A stretch of DNA of 64,000 nt, taken from contig CAYNEF010000011.1 of NCBI GenBank assembly GCA_964396165.1, forward strand, positions 1 to 64,000, given 5' to 3'. Under the pieces are notes generated by a model. That model made no database searches and was not told the origin of the DNA. It saw only the letters and a program-made list of their open reading frames with translations. Position 1 is the first letter of the stretch. Every line of letters begins with the position of its first letter. Made by a program: the position numbers and the translations under genes. Positions 18,364 through 27,653 of the stretch are shown piece after piece. The DNA is from CALCZU01 sp964396165. GTDB taxonomy: Bacteria > Bdellovibrionota > FAC87 > UBA2466.

Positions 18364-20375
18364 TTGGCTTTCGGCAAGTTTGTTTCTTAGCTCTGCTTTT
18401 TCTCATGGCTCAAACAGCAAATGCAGATGAGACTCTCTCTATTGCAGAAAGAGAAAAGCTTTTAAACCAAGCAGTATCTGAACTGAAACAAGAATACTTA
18501 GGGTTGGATGAGACGATAGGCAAGTTCGCTGATAGTATCCGAAACTGGTACTTGTATCCCGAACAGAGGACAGAACCACTCGTCCTTCTCGTTCCTGGCA
18601 ACCCTGGAGTCGGAAAAACAAGCCTTATCCTAAAACTGCTTCAGAAAATAAAGGCGGATAAAGATCTTTTCTATCGTGACATGCGACAAGGTGCACTTAT
18701 GCGTACTATAAAAAAGCCCCGCGACATTTATGAAGAAGAAAACGGAAAGATGGGATTTGCAGAGTATCTTGCCGATCAATACATGGAAAAAGCAGTGAAG
18801 ATGGAAGCAGTTCCACAGGATGCCCCTATTGAAGAAATTCGCACACCCCAATTCCAACGCCCAGAACGTCCGGTGCTCTTTATTGACGAACTCCAACTTA
18901 TGAATACAAAGGATAGAATCGGAAAAAAGGTGGAACGTCCTCAGAATCAAGGAATCTGGGAGTTTTTGGGAAATCACGGCAGACTGCGTATTCCAAACCA
19001 ACGACGCAAGTTTCTTAGAAACTTAGTGTACGGAATAGCAAGTTTTGATACGAATATTTTGAGGTCTATCGCACTTCCAACAGATATCGAACAGTCGGCA
19101 TTTCATCAGTTGGTCGTAGAAAAAACAGATCAAATTCTCGAGCACATGCGCACCCTACCGGACGAACAGGTAGTGGATCTTTCTCACTCTCTTGTCATTT
19201 TTGGCGCAAACTTAGATGATCTTTTAGAAGGGGCAAAAAGCTTTGATAATGAAACCTATACACCAGATGAACTCAGAAAAAAGCACCAGGAAATCACGCT
19301 TTCAACCCTCCGTCAGCAACTAGGAAAGCTTTTCCAACCAGCCGAGGTCAGTCGCTTGGGATTCCGTTTTATCGTCTTTCCCAGTCCCAGCACAAAACAC
19401 TTTGAAGAATTGATAAAAAGAAAAATTAAGGAGATATCCCACGAGGCGGGCCATCCCAAGCTAAAATTATCGGTAAGCCAGGAAGTTTTAAACCGCATTT
19501 ATCAAGAGGGAGTTTTTGCAGGCCAGGGTGTCAGGCCACTAGATTCCACGATAACTCTATTTATCACGCAGCCCTTAAGTGAAATGAGAGAACGAGTACA
19601 ACGAAAGCTGGATCAAGGTAAAAAAATTGAAATTAACGTCGAAACAAGTTCGGATGGGAGAAAGACCCTCTGGAACGTCGTAGGGAGTAAAGAAATTTAT
19701 CAATACGAAGTACCACAAGATTCCCTAAATGCATCCCTGCCACGTGAAGATGATGCCGGGTATAGAGCCGCGGTACATGAATCAGCAAAAGCAGTCGTGT
19801 CGATGCAATTGCGCGATCTTGTACCTCACCGGATGCGTGCGAATACTTCTCAAACCGGTTATTTAGGTCTTACGGTATTTACTCCACGTGAAGACATGTC
19901 TCTTTCGGAAAATGATTTTCTCATGCATACAATGGCAGTGGAGATGGCAGGTAAAGTGGGAGAGGAAAAGGTTTTTGGCGAAGTGGGCTTAACCTATGAA
20001 ACTGCACAAGAGCTAGCACAGGCTACTGCTATTGCACGAAAACTCGTGGAAGGTTTAGGGCGAGGCGAAAGTAAGTCGCTCACTAGCGCTCCACTAAGCC
20101 CTTTGCAGCCCAACCACATTTTGCAAGACCCGGAACGCTTAAATCGTGATGTTTCGGCTTATCTTGAGCAGGCTAGAAAGCTAGCGTTAGATGCTTTAGA
20201 AGCACAACCTAAACTCTGGTCTCAACTCGCTAAAGAATTAAAAGAGAAAGTAGTTTTAGATCAAAAGCAAATAGAAGCGATTAGACGCAAGCACTGGGTA
20301 GGCCCCGTGCCTAGTTCCCGAAATTGCAGTACCCTATTTTCAAAATGGTTGAAATCCGATGAAAAGCACAAATAA
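18360..20375 (+). CDS. Exported Clp-like AAA+ / degenerate M41 fusion (pseudo-protease copy)
   Basis: 671 residues, paralogous along its length to the preceding gene and translationally coupled by an ATGA overlap. The signal peptide (CFLALLFLMAQ, cleavage ANA-DET) is clear. Walker A GNPGVGKTS (80-88), Walker B VLFIDE (172-177), LFQPAEVSRLG and GQGVRPL (sensor-2-like) are intact, so the ATPase part looks functional. In the M41 domain the HExxH site reads HESAK (473-477), and the expected Asp ligand position aligns with Glu (QELAQAT), so zinc binding is probably lost. It probably forms a mixed hexamer with, or regulates, the HEAAH partner. Transcription ends at the strong hairpin just downstream. 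Confidence 0.8.
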   Translation: MIGFRQVCFLALLFLMAQTANADETLSIAEREKLLNQAVSELKQEYLGLDETIGKFADSIRNWYLYPEQRTEPLVLLVPGNPGVGKTSLILKLLQKIKADKDLFYRDMRQGALMRTIKKPRDIYEEENGKMGFAEYLADQYMEKAVKMEAVPQDAPIEEIRTPQFQRPERPVLFIDELQLMNTKDRIGKKVERPQNQGIWEFLGNHGRLRIPNQRRKFLRNLVYGIASFDTNILRSIALPTDIEQSAFHQLVVEKTDQILEHMRTLPDEQVVDLSHSLVIFGANLDDLLEGAKSFDNETYTPDELRKKHQEITLSTLRQQLGKLFQPAEVSRLGFRFIVFPSPSTKHFEELIKRKIKEISHEAGHPKLKLSVSQEVLNRIYQEGVFAGQGVRPLDSTITLFITQPLSEMRERVQRKLDQGKKIEINVETSSDGRKTLWNVVGSKEIYQYEVPQDSLNASLPREDDAGYRAAVHESAKAVVSMQLRDLVPHRMRANTSQTGYLGLTVFTPREDMSLSENDFLMHTMAVEMAGKVGEEKVFGEVGLTYETAQELAQATAIARKLVEGLGRGESKSLTSAPLSPLQPNHILQDPERLNRDVSAYLEQARKLALDALEAQPKLWSQLAKELKEKVVLDQKQIEAIRRKHWVGPVPSSRNCSTLFSKWLKSDEKHK

Positions 20376-20405
20376 AAAGGGGAACCCAATCAGGTTCCCC
20401 TTTTT
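20374..20405. terminator. Bidirectional Rho-independent terminator
   Basis: AAAAAGGGGAACC pairs with GGTTCCCCTTTTT around a 6-base loop. It overlaps the stop region of the AAA+/M41 operon and also lies just after the 3' end of the minus-strand tRNA-Leu gene, so it can serve both. Confidence 0.9.
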
Positions 20406-20408
20406 ATT

Positions 20409-20491
20409 TGGTGCCGCAGGAGGGACTTGAACCCCCACGCCAAAGGCACTGGCTTCTAAGACCAGCGTGTCTGCCATTTCACCACTGCGGC
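20409..20491 (-). tRNA. tRNA-Leu (anticodon UAG)
   Basis: An 83-nt cloverleaf read on the minus strand. The acceptor stem GCCGCAG/CTGCGGC ends in an encoded ACCA. The anticodon arm CTGGT-CTTAGAA-GCCAG gives anticodon UAG. A variable region compatible with a long arm and a normal T-arm (GGGGGTTCAAGTCCC) follow. The anticodon reads CUN leucine codons. Confidence 0.95.
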
Positions 20492-20533
20492 TTGACTAAC
20501 TGCTAACTTTAAACAAAAAAGACCATACCATAA

Positions 20534-21196
20534 GTGAGCAAAAAGAGAAAAAACAAAGACGTTCCGGGGCGCGCGACCCTACAAAAAATATTCGAAATCC
20601 TGTCCGAGTTATACCCTAATCCCCAGACCGAACTGACCTACGATGGGCCCTTTCAACTCACAGTGGCTGTTATCCTGTCTGCCCAGTGTACGGATCAGCG
20701 TGTCAATCAAGTCACACCCCTTTTGTTTAAAAAATACCCCGATGCCGAAAGCCTCGCTAAAGCAAAGCAGGCGGACGTTGAAAAGATCATCCATTCCTGC
20801 GGTTTTTACAGGCAAAAAGCCAAATCTCTGATCTCCATGTCGTCCGATATTGTGCATAAATTTGGCGGAAAAGTTCCTCATACACTCGACGAACTTGTGA
20901 CTTTAAGGGGAGTGGGCAGAAAAACCGCAAGCGTCGTACTCAATCAGGCGTTCGATGAACCCGCAATTGCCGTCGATACGCATGTAAAACGGGTGGCCGC
21001 ACGGTTGGGGTGGACGAACGAAGAAGATCCTGTAAAGATTGAGTCTGACTTAAAGGAACTCTTGCCCATCGAACACTGGAGTCTTGTGAACGGCCTGTTA
21101 ATCTTGCACGGAAGACGCGTGTGTAAGGCAAGAAATCCAAAATGCGGCGAGTGTGAATTGCAAAAACATTGCAGGTATTTCAATTCGAATTTGTGA
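20534..21196 (+). CDS. nth: Endonuclease III
   Basis: A bifunctional DNA glycosylase/AP lyase that removes oxidised pyrimidines in base excision repair. 220 residues from GTG 20534. The helix-hairpin-helix LRGVGRKTAS carries the catalytic Lys (K130), and the catalytic Asp lies 18 residues later in VDTHV (D148), the same spacing as in E. coli Nth. The C-terminus has the 4Fe-4S ligand pattern C-x6-C-x2-C-x5-C. Its stop overlaps the next start by 4 bases (GTGA). Confidence 0.96.
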   Translation: MSKKRKNKDVPGRATLQKIFEILSELYPNPQTELTYDGPFQLTVAVILSAQCTDQRVNQVTPLLFKKYPDAESLAKAKQADVEKIIHSCGFYRQKAKSLISMSSDIVHKFGGKVPHTLDELVTLRGVGRKTASVVLNQAFDEPAIAVDTHVKRVAARLGWTNEEDPVKIESDLKELLPIEHWSLVNGLLILHGRRVCKARNPKCGECELQKHCRYFNSNL

Positions 21197-22992
21197 GTAC
21201 TCTAAAAAACAAACTGAACTTTCTGACTGAAATCGCACTCGATTGCCCGGCGTATTTGTTTCTTCCGTATCTCGCTCTCTATCTGTGCGGCTGGTTTTTA
21301 AAAATACCGATTCCTTATATCGAAAAAGCATTTTGGGTAGTGCATTTTGCGAACTTTTTGCTGCTCTTGCATCTCTTTAAAGTTTCTTTTGCCCAAATTT
21401 CAAAACTCGAATGGTTTTTTTGGACAGTACTTTTTGCAGTTCTTTGGAATAGGGGAGCCTATCTCGAATACCCGTCGGATCCCTGGGATCACTTTAGACG
21501 ACTCACCCTATGGAACGACTATACGTATATCTCTCAAAATCCGTATAAAAATCGTATACCGTATTTTTTTGGTTGGACGTTTTTAAAATACTTTGAGCCG
21601 ATTTCTCAACGAACTTTCCTCCATTTCTACAGCGCGTTTTGGCAATGGCTTTTAAGTTACCAATTCGCCCGCGTTTTACTTAAGCTTGGTATCAAGCGCG
21701 AGCGTTTGATGCCCTATGTGTTTGGAACCCTCGTTCTATTCGGAACGGGAATACTGAGCTTTCGGTACTATATGCTTTCGGGAGTTCCGTTAGGTTACAT
21801 CGCTTATCTAGGAGCTTTAGGACTACTCCTAAGTGAAAATATAAAGCTCGGACTTTCTCTCGTGTTAAAAATTCTGCTCTTGTGCGGTCTGATGGTTTTT
21901 AGCCATCCCGAGACCTTTATCTTTTTTGCCGTATCGGCATCTGCTGTAGGGTTGGGCAGTTTATTTTTACAAAGCCCGCACCGAAGACAAATTCGTATTG
22001 CGTGTTTGCTCTTCTATGCGCTTAGCTTAATGGGAGGATATGCTCTCTACCATTTCAATCGATTTCCCTTTGATCAAAAACAAGTTATCTGGACAGCCCA
22101 ACTTAGCAAGTTCACTACATTTCGTATGTGGGGACTTGAGAGCAAGTTTCTTGAAACTATCGCATTTTCTGGTGTTGTTTCCATTTTAGCGTGCCCGTTT
22201 TTATATAAAAAGAATCCGAAAGTAGTTTTTTTAACTCTTTTTCCATCATTTGTTCTTTTGTTTCCTCCTTTTGTTCTCCTCATCATTAAAACGTTTAATA
22301 CGGATACTGCGTATCGCATTTTGTATTCATTTCCCATCAGCATCCTGACTGTGCTTCTCTTGGAGACACTGCTTACGAAATTGCGCGTTCATTCGAAATA
22401 TTTGCCGGCTTTAGTCTGCGTTTTAGTTCTTCTGATTGCTGTGCCTTATAAATACCCGTGGAGGGGAAGGCTCTTTTTTCAAATCCACCGGCCTAAACCC
22501 GCGCGTAATTTAGTCCAACTGGATGAAACGGCTGAATGGTTTTTTAAAAACCGAGCAGGCTTACCAAAGTATTGTCATTTTATATCCGATGATCTTTCCA
22601 ATTTTTCGCTTTACACGCACTTGGGGAAAAAAAGATTTGATTTTGACAGGCCGAATCCGCTCAATTTTTTAAAGCGAGAAGATCTTTCAAGCGAGTTTAT
22701 AAAGGATAAGATTATCGAGACGCTTATTTCAGGCAGAACTATTTGTGGCGCACTCATTGCGCGCAAGGCTGACATCCCGCCTCCAGCCTATTCGATTATC
22801 TCGATAGAAGGAAAACTCTGGCCACCGCAACGCGGGGATCACAGGGAATATATTAGTGATGCAGCAGGCGATTTATTTAAAACTTTGTTAAAGCGTGGCT
22901 GGACAAGGGTTTCCGTCCCTCCGTACTACGACTATTATGAGCCACCTTATGTCGAAGATTTGCCGCCGCCCGTTGCGTTTCCTGAAGAGTAA
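21193..22992 (+). CDS. Polytopic membrane protein, GT-C-glycosyltransferase-like
   Basis: Start set at GTG 21193, which overlaps the nth stop as GTGA; an in-frame TTG at 21169 would add 8 residues. About 599 residues. Roughly the first 420 are strongly hydrophobic with about ten membrane segments, followed by a soluble C-terminal domain. The first periplasmic loop contains acidic SDPWDHF, reminiscent of the DD/ED motif of GT-C enzymes that use polyprenyl-phosphate sugars. Glycosyltransferase activity is inference. The next gene, also polytopic with an acidic loop motif, may act in the same pathway. Confidence 0.7.
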   Translation: MSTLKNKLNFLTEIALDCPAYLFLPYLALYLCGWFLKIPIPYIEKAFWVVHFANFLLLLHLFKVSFAQISKLEWFFWTVLFAVLWNRGAYLEYPSDPWDHFRRLTLWNDYTYISQNPYKNRIPYFFGWTFLKYFEPISQRTFLHFYSAFWQWLLSYQFARVLLKLGIKRERLMPYVFGTLVLFGTGILSFRYYMLSGVPLGYIAYLGALGLLLSENIKLGLSLVLKILLLCGLMVFSHPETFIFFAVSASAVGLGSLFLQSPHRRQIRIACLLFYALSLMGGYALYHFNRFPFDQKQVIWTAQLSKFTTFRMWGLESKFLETIAFSGVVSILACPFLYKKNPKVVFLTLFPSFVLLFPPFVLLIIKTFNTDTAYRILYSFPISILTVLLLETLLTKLRVHSKYLPALVCVLVLLIAVPYKYPWRGRLFFQIHRPKPARNLVQLDETAEWFFKNRAGLPKYCHFISDDLSNFSLYTHLGKKRFDFDRPNPLNFLKREDLSSEFIKDKIIETLISGRTICGALIARKADIPPPAYSIISIEGKLWPPQRGDHREYISDAAGDLFKTLLKRGWTRVSVPPYYDYYEPPYVEDLPPPVAFPEE

Positions 22993-23016
22993 TCTAGCCT
23001 ATTTTTTGATACAATA

Positions 23017-24369
23017 GTGCGAATGCAAAGCTTGTCCAAGACGTCTAAAATTTCACTTTCTTTTTTTTTCTTGTATGTGTTTGTAATTCCTTTTTGCTAT
23101 TTCAGACATGATGACTGGTTAATTATTGGTACTGCAGTAAAGCATATGCCGAAAGATTGGGGACTGTTGTGGCGCGCAACGCTTTTTTACTCTCCGTATA
23201 GGCAAGAAATCTGGTTTTTTCGACCAGTATTTAAAATTCTTACCTTTGTGAATTTCAAATTATTTGCTTTTCATCACGGCATGTGGGTTATCGAGCAAAT
23301 TTTTCTTTTACTTGCGACGCTTATTCTATCTAGTCGTGCGCTTTTTCGCATCAGAAATAGAAATTCTGATGTGGAAGTATTTTTAGTTACCTTTATTTTT
23401 TGTATTCCCCTCCATTTTGGAAGTCTTGTGTGGATAGGGGAAGGCATGATGAATATTCCCCAAGTCTTATTTTTAAGTATCGCTTTGTATGGGTATTTGA
23501 AAAACGAAGTGCCGACTCCGTTCAGTATCGTACTTTCTCTTCTCGGATATATAGGTGCACTACTTTGTAAAGAATCGAGTGTCGTATTTCCCGGCTTGCT
23601 TTTGCTACTTACATTTTATTTCAGGGATTTTAAAAGAGACTTCAAACAATTGTTCTTGCACGCGTTTGTTACACTGGCATATCTGATCGCTCGGTTCAAA
23701 TACTTTGATGTCAACCCGGGATACCATCCTGCATTTGATTTTGTCCATTTTGTGCGTCCACTTCTAATCTTTGCGGCCGTTATTTTTCTTGGGCCTTTAC
23801 TTTTTGTGCTTACTACTTTTTATAGGAAAAAAGATAAAGGGTTCTCTCTTTTAAATTTACAGAGGGCAATCTTGTTTTCTGGGTTTGTGCTTTTATTGGT
23901 ATTACCGCATCTGGGACATTGGTTTTTTTCTCCCGGGTGGTTTTTCCTTCCGGGTTTTTGGGCGGCGTGGATTTTTCCGCTCGTTTTTGAAGACACCACT
24001 TTGTTTAAAAGTAAAATACGAACAACCGCATTCTTGCTACTGATTGCCAGCACTATTCCTCTTGTTTGGCAGCTTAAAAATCTAGGGTGGCAGCATTGGG
24101 GCAAAGTACAAAGAAACTTGCATGAAATTATTCGAAACACAGATCCCACAGGGATAAAAAGAATGTTTATCCAGGAATGCGTGAATGAAGAGTACCCGAC
24201 TTCTGATTTGGCACGTGTTGCGGGTAGTACCGATAGCATTGAACACATCTGGAATCTCAGCCATGACCAAAAAATACATGTGATTGAAATCGAATGTAAG
24301 GCTACGGTGCCTGTAGATCCTGAATCAAAAGTGATCCACTTTAAGTTTCCCGATTTAACGATGCAATAG
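23017..24369 (+). CDS. Probable GT-C family membrane glycosyltransferase
   Basis: 450 residues (GTG 23017, or ATG two codons later). About nine or ten membrane segments are visible. The first loop has RHDDW, and a later loop has LLCKESSVVFPG, which resembles the Lys-Glu motif region of TMTC/PMT-like O-mannosyltransferases. A soluble tail of about 75 residues ends the protein. It probably transfers a sugar from a lipid carrier on the periplasmic face. It follows the similar protein at 21193 by 24 bp and is presumably in its operon. The substrate cannot be told from sequence. Confidence 0.7.
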   Translation: MRMQSLSKTSKISLSFFFLYVFVIPFCYFRHDDWLIIGTAVKHMPKDWGLLWRATLFYSPYRQEIWFFRPVFKILTFVNFKLFAFHHGMWVIEQIFLLLATLILSSRALFRIRNRNSDVEVFLVTFIFCIPLHFGSLVWIGEGMMNIPQVLFLSIALYGYLKNEVPTPFSIVLSLLGYIGALLCKESSVVFPGLLLLLTFYFRDFKRDFKQLFLHAFVTLAYLIARFKYFDVNPGYHPAFDFVHFVRPLLIFAAVIFLGPLLFVLTTFYRKKDKGFSLLNLQRAILFSGFVLLLVLPHLGHWFFSPGWFFLPGFWAAWIFPLVFEDTTLFKSKIRTTAFLLLIASTIPLVWQLKNLGWQHWGKVQRNLHEIIRNTDPTGIKRMFIQECVNEEYPTSDLARVAGSTDSIEHIWNLSHDQKIHVIEIECKATVPVDPESKVIHFKFPDLTMQ

Positions 24370-24371
24370 GT

Positions 24372-25811
24372 TTAAGGGGTGCGTATCGCGAGCATGCGAA
24401 TTTCCGTCATTTCTTCCATCGCAAATCGTACGCCTTCTCGCCCCAGTCCAGAATCTTTCACGCCACCATAAGGCATATTATCTACTCGCCACGAGGGAAC
24501 ATCACCGACTATCACGCCACCCACATTTAAGGTGTCCCAGGCTTTTTGTATTTTATAAATATCTTTTACAAAAATACCTGTCTGCAAACCAAACCGGCTT
24601 TGGTTGATTTCGTTTAGAGCAGCGTCAAAATTTTCAAAACTACTAAGTAGTGCGACTGGACCAAATGCTTCCTGACAGTTCAAGTCACACGTTTTTGGCA
24701 CATTTTCAAGAAGAGTTGCTTCGAACATGTTTTTATTTCTTTTTCCCCCACACAGAAGTTTTGCACCACTTTTAACGGCATCTTTTACCCAGCCTTCAAG
24801 ACGACTGGCTTCGCTGTCGGAAATCATGGGACCGATAAAGGTCGTTACGTCTTTGGGATCCCCCATTTTCAGTTTTAATGTTTTTTCAACTAGCATGTCT
24901 TTTACGCGCGAGTATATGTTTTTGTGAATCAGTACACGCTGCACACTGATACAACTTTGTCCCGACTGGAAAAACGCGCCCGTGACAATGCGCTCGACTG
25001 CATCTTCAATATTTGCGTCTTCATCCACAAGACAAGCGGCATTTCCACCAAGCTCAAGCGTTACTTTCTTTTTTCCTGCTTTTGCTTTTAATTCCCAACC
25101 CACATCGGGTGAGCCTGTGAAACTTAAAAACTGGATTCTAGGATCAGTCGTAAAAAGATCGGCCCCATCTCTTCCACAAGGCAAGATGGAAAAAGATCCT
25201 AAGGGAAGGGAAGTCTCCGCTAATATTTCTCCGAGTAATAAAGTGCTCACAGGAGTGCGGCTAGCGGGCTTTAAAATAAACGGACATCCTGTAGCTATCG
25301 CTGGAGCGATTTTGTGTGCCGCAAGATTTAACGGAAAATTAAAGGGAGAAATAAATGAGCACGGTCCGATGGGTACTCTTTTCCACATACCAAAATAGCC
25401 TTTAGTTCTACGGCTGATGTCCAAAGGAAGAATTTCTCCTCCTATTCTTGTCGCCTCTTGAGAGGCAATTTTAAAAGTATCCACAAGTCGGGTAACTTCA
25501 GTGCGCGCATCTTTAATCGGTTTACCGGCTTCAAGACAGAGTAAAAGGCTGAATTCCTCAGAACGTTCTAAAATACGTTTCACACAATGCTCTAATATTT
25601 CAGCGCGCTCGAAACTCGCCATTTTTTCTAAAGCAGGTTGCGCTTTTACATTCAATGCAATGGCTTGATCTATGTGAGTGGCATTTGCAAGGCTTACTTT
25701 AGTGAATGCTTCATTCGTGTATTTATCTGTTACTTCCAAAGTCTGTCCCGATTCGACAGCTTTGTTTCCAAGATAAAGTGGGTATATTTTTTTGAAAGTT
25801 TCTTTGTTCAT
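24372..25811 (-). CDS. NAD(P)-dependent aldehyde dehydrogenase
   Basis: 479 residues, the normal length for the superfamily. It contains SFTGSPDVGWELK (cofactor-binding region), the general base Glu253 in LELGGN, and the nucleophile Cys287 in GQSCIS. The C-terminal PYGGVKDSGLGREG block is also canonical. It oxidises an aldehyde to the acid in the cytoplasm. The sequence is closest in feel to succinate-semialdehyde or non-phosphorylating glyceraldehyde-3-phosphate types, but the substrate is not decided. It starts 3 bp after the upstream P-loop gene, so the two form an operon. Confidence 0.92.
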   Translation of the reverse strand: MNKETFKKIYPLYLGNKAVESGQTLEVTDKYTNEAFTKVSLANATHIDQAIALNVKAQPALEKMASFERAEILEHCVKRILERSEEFSLLLCLEAGKPIKDARTEVTRLVDTFKIASQEATRIGGEILPLDISRRTKGYFGMWKRVPIGPCSFISPFNFPLNLAAHKIAPAIATGCPFILKPASRTPVSTLLLGEILAETSLPLGSFSILPCGRDGADLFTTDPRIQFLSFTGSPDVGWELKAKAGKKKVTLELGGNAACLVDEDANIEDAVERIVTGAFFQSGQSCISVQRVLIHKNIYSRVKDMLVEKTLKLKMGDPKDVTTFIGPMISDSEASRLEGWVKDAVKSGAKLLCGGKRNKNMFEATLLENVPKTCDLNCQEAFGPVALLSSFENFDAALNEINQSRFGLQTGIFVKDIYKIQKAWDTLNVGGVIVGDVPSWRVDNMPYGGVKDSGLGREGVRFAMEEMTEIRMLAIRTP

Positions 25812-25814
25812 GTA

Positions 25815-26474
25815 TTAACCGTTTGTAGATTGAATGGTTTCTCCCGTCAAATCTTCCAGCACCAGTTTGAGTGTAGCCAGTGCCGTATGGATCTTTTGCA
25901 AGAAAGAAGATTCGTGCCGGATAAGTGTAAAGCGTTTGTGTTTGCCCCAAATTTCTCTTAAAGACTTGTCGAGTTCAAGTGATGCTTTTAAGGATTCTAT
26001 TCTGTGAGGGTTACCGCCTTCGATAGACAGTCCACCCGCCGCAGCAGTTTCAAAAAAAAGAACAGCATCGTATCTTCCTAATTCCTCTTCCCAGGAAGTG
26101 TTTAGAGATTTAATAAAATCTTCAGGGGAGTCAGGCCAGTAAGCAGCGCCGTCGAGTGTTCCTCTATCGCACAAAAGTATTCTGTCTGGAAAGGTTGAGA
26201 GTTGTATCGTCTCAAGATTTTTTTGCACATGATAGATTGCGGATTGTGTAGCTTTAATCGAACCTTCTTCTTTTCTTCTTGGAAAGCCCCCAGTAAATAG
26301 CATCGTGGCTGCTTCTGGAACAATCACGATACGGCTTCCGATTTCGCGTCTGAATAAGTCAGCAGCAGTTGTTTTTCCACCGCCAGGACCTCCAGTGAGG
26401 ACAACACGGCACGTTCTATCAGTAGTTATTTTATATTTATTTTTTTTCACAAGCCCGATTCTACCAGACTGCAT
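25815..26474 (-). CDS. P-loop ATP-binding protein (AAA_28 / NadR-like)
   Basis: 219 residues from ATG 26474; a TTG 15 bases further upstream is possible but less likely. Walker A is GGPGGGKTT near the N-terminus, followed by VPEAAT, LLCDRGTLDGAAYW (the DRG motif typical of AAA_28/Ttd14-like P-loop kinases) and a C-terminal helical part. Proteins of this type bind nucleotide and may phosphorylate a small molecule or bind phosphoinositides. The partner here is unknown. It sits immediately upstream of the aldehyde dehydrogenase and is divergent from the secreted lipase-like gene. Confidence 0.75.
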   Translation of the reverse strand: MQSGRIGLVKKNKYKITTDRTCRVVLTGGPGGGKTTAADLFRREIGSRIVIVPEAATMLFTGGFPRRKEEGSIKATQSAIYHVQKNLETIQLSTFPDRILLCDRGTLDGAAYWPDSPEDFIKSLNTSWEEELGRYDAVLFFETAAAGGLSIEGGNPHRIESLKASLELDKSLREIWGKHKRFTLIRHESSFLQKIHTALATLKLVLEDLTGETIQSTNG

Positions 26475-26555
26475 ACGGAATGAATACAAGAGGTGGGTTG
26501 GCTAGCGACTTGCACTTCTAATGTAGGCTTCGGGCTATGTACCGAATGCATACGT

Positions 26556-27590
26556 ATGAAAAAGTGTATTCTAAATGTAGTCTTGCTGTTCTGTGTTATT
26601 GTTCTGGGCACTAGTGCCCAATTATGTGCAGAACCGTGGAATATTTCTCAAAGTAAGTTTACAAGTAATTATGAGGGTTTTGCCAAAGGGATTCTGTATC
26701 CGCCAGAATTGGGCGCAAATTCCAGACACGAAACCGAAAATTTACATTACGTATTTATTACGGGCTTTTTAGCTTTCCAATACCCGGATTATTTTAGAGA
26801 GCAAATGAAGACACTGGAATCTCTCGGAGTGCCAAAAAGAAATATTCATCTACTACAACCCCCTTCGCGTTTAGGTATAGAGCAATCTACTGGATGGTTG
26901 AAACGGGAACTCGAAAATATTCCCGGAAAGCTAGTCTTAATAGCGCACAGTAAGGGAGGGGCAGAAGCATTTACACTCGCTTTAAAAAACAGTCCCCTGA
27001 TTGAGAATCACGTAGATGATATGTATCTTTTGCAGGCGGCAATAGGAGGCAGTTCCCTGTCCGATATTATGCTCGATCGTAATTTTGATTGGTCGCAATT
27101 TAAGAGTTTTACTCCTGAAGAACAAAAGACTGTCAAAGTTGAGCGAATGAAAGCGCAAATTCCAAAATATCTTTTTCGACCCGGCATGAATAGTCTTCGA
27201 ACCCCGTATAGACATGCGCAGATTGAAAAAATGCTTATTGAAAATGCGGAAGATGCAAAAGTAGTATCACCTAAGATCCATTATTTGACTTCAAGTATTG
27301 TCAATGGCGATAGGTACATACTCATGTACCGAACACATTGGAAAGTACTCTCCCAGGTTGCTGGCATTAGTGATGGAGTTGTTCAAACAGACAGCCAGTC
27401 AGTAGATGGTGTGGGAAATATCATTTTTCACTCTGACGCTGGTCACGGTGATTACACCAACCCAAAGTTTAGCGTATTGCCAAAAAATGAACGTGTATCG
27501 CTTATTAAAAGCATTGCTACAGCGGTTGAAACGAAAAACAAACCCGATCATCCTCTCTGCTCCTGGATTTTAAGCCAAGTCTCCAAATAG
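26556..27590 (+). CDS. Secreted lipase-like alpha/beta hydrolase
   Basis: Start placed at ATG 26556 because it gives a proper signal peptide (KKC, core ILNVVLLFCVIVLG, cleavage LCA-EPW); an in-frame ATG at 26493 would add 21 polar residues in front. 344 residues. The nucleophile elbow is AHSKGG instead of GxSxG, with Ala replacing the first Gly, as in some lipases and PGAP1-like enzymes. SDAGHGD near the end probably holds the catalytic His. Likely a periplasmic or secreted esterase or lipase; the substrate is unknown. It is a single gene. Confidence 0.75.
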   Translation: MKKCILNVVLLFCVIVLGTSAQLCAEPWNISQSKFTSNYEGFAKGILYPPELGANSRHETENLHYVFITGFLAFQYPDYFREQMKTLESLGVPKRNIHLLQPPSRLGIEQSTGWLKRELENIPGKLVLIAHSKGGAEAFTLALKNSPLIENHVDDMYLLQAAIGGSSLSDIMLDRNFDWSQFKSFTPEEQKTVKVERMKAQIPKYLFRPGMNSLRTPYRHAQIEKMLIENAEDAKVVSPKIHYLTSSIVNGDRYILMYRTHWKVLSQVAGISDGVVQTDSQSVDGVGNIIFHSDAGHGDYTNPKFSVLPKNERVSLIKSIATAVETKNKPDHPLCSWILSQVSK

Positions 27591-27653
27591 CCACGAGCGT
27601 CTTTTCAAAACTAAGCGTGTAGTGTGTAATTTAATGTCTTTAAGGAGAAAACA

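Noticed and set aside
24982..25398. 138-codon frame opposite the aldehyde dehydrogenase
   Set aside because: It is antisense to the catalytic core of a clearly conserved enzyme and has no features of its own.
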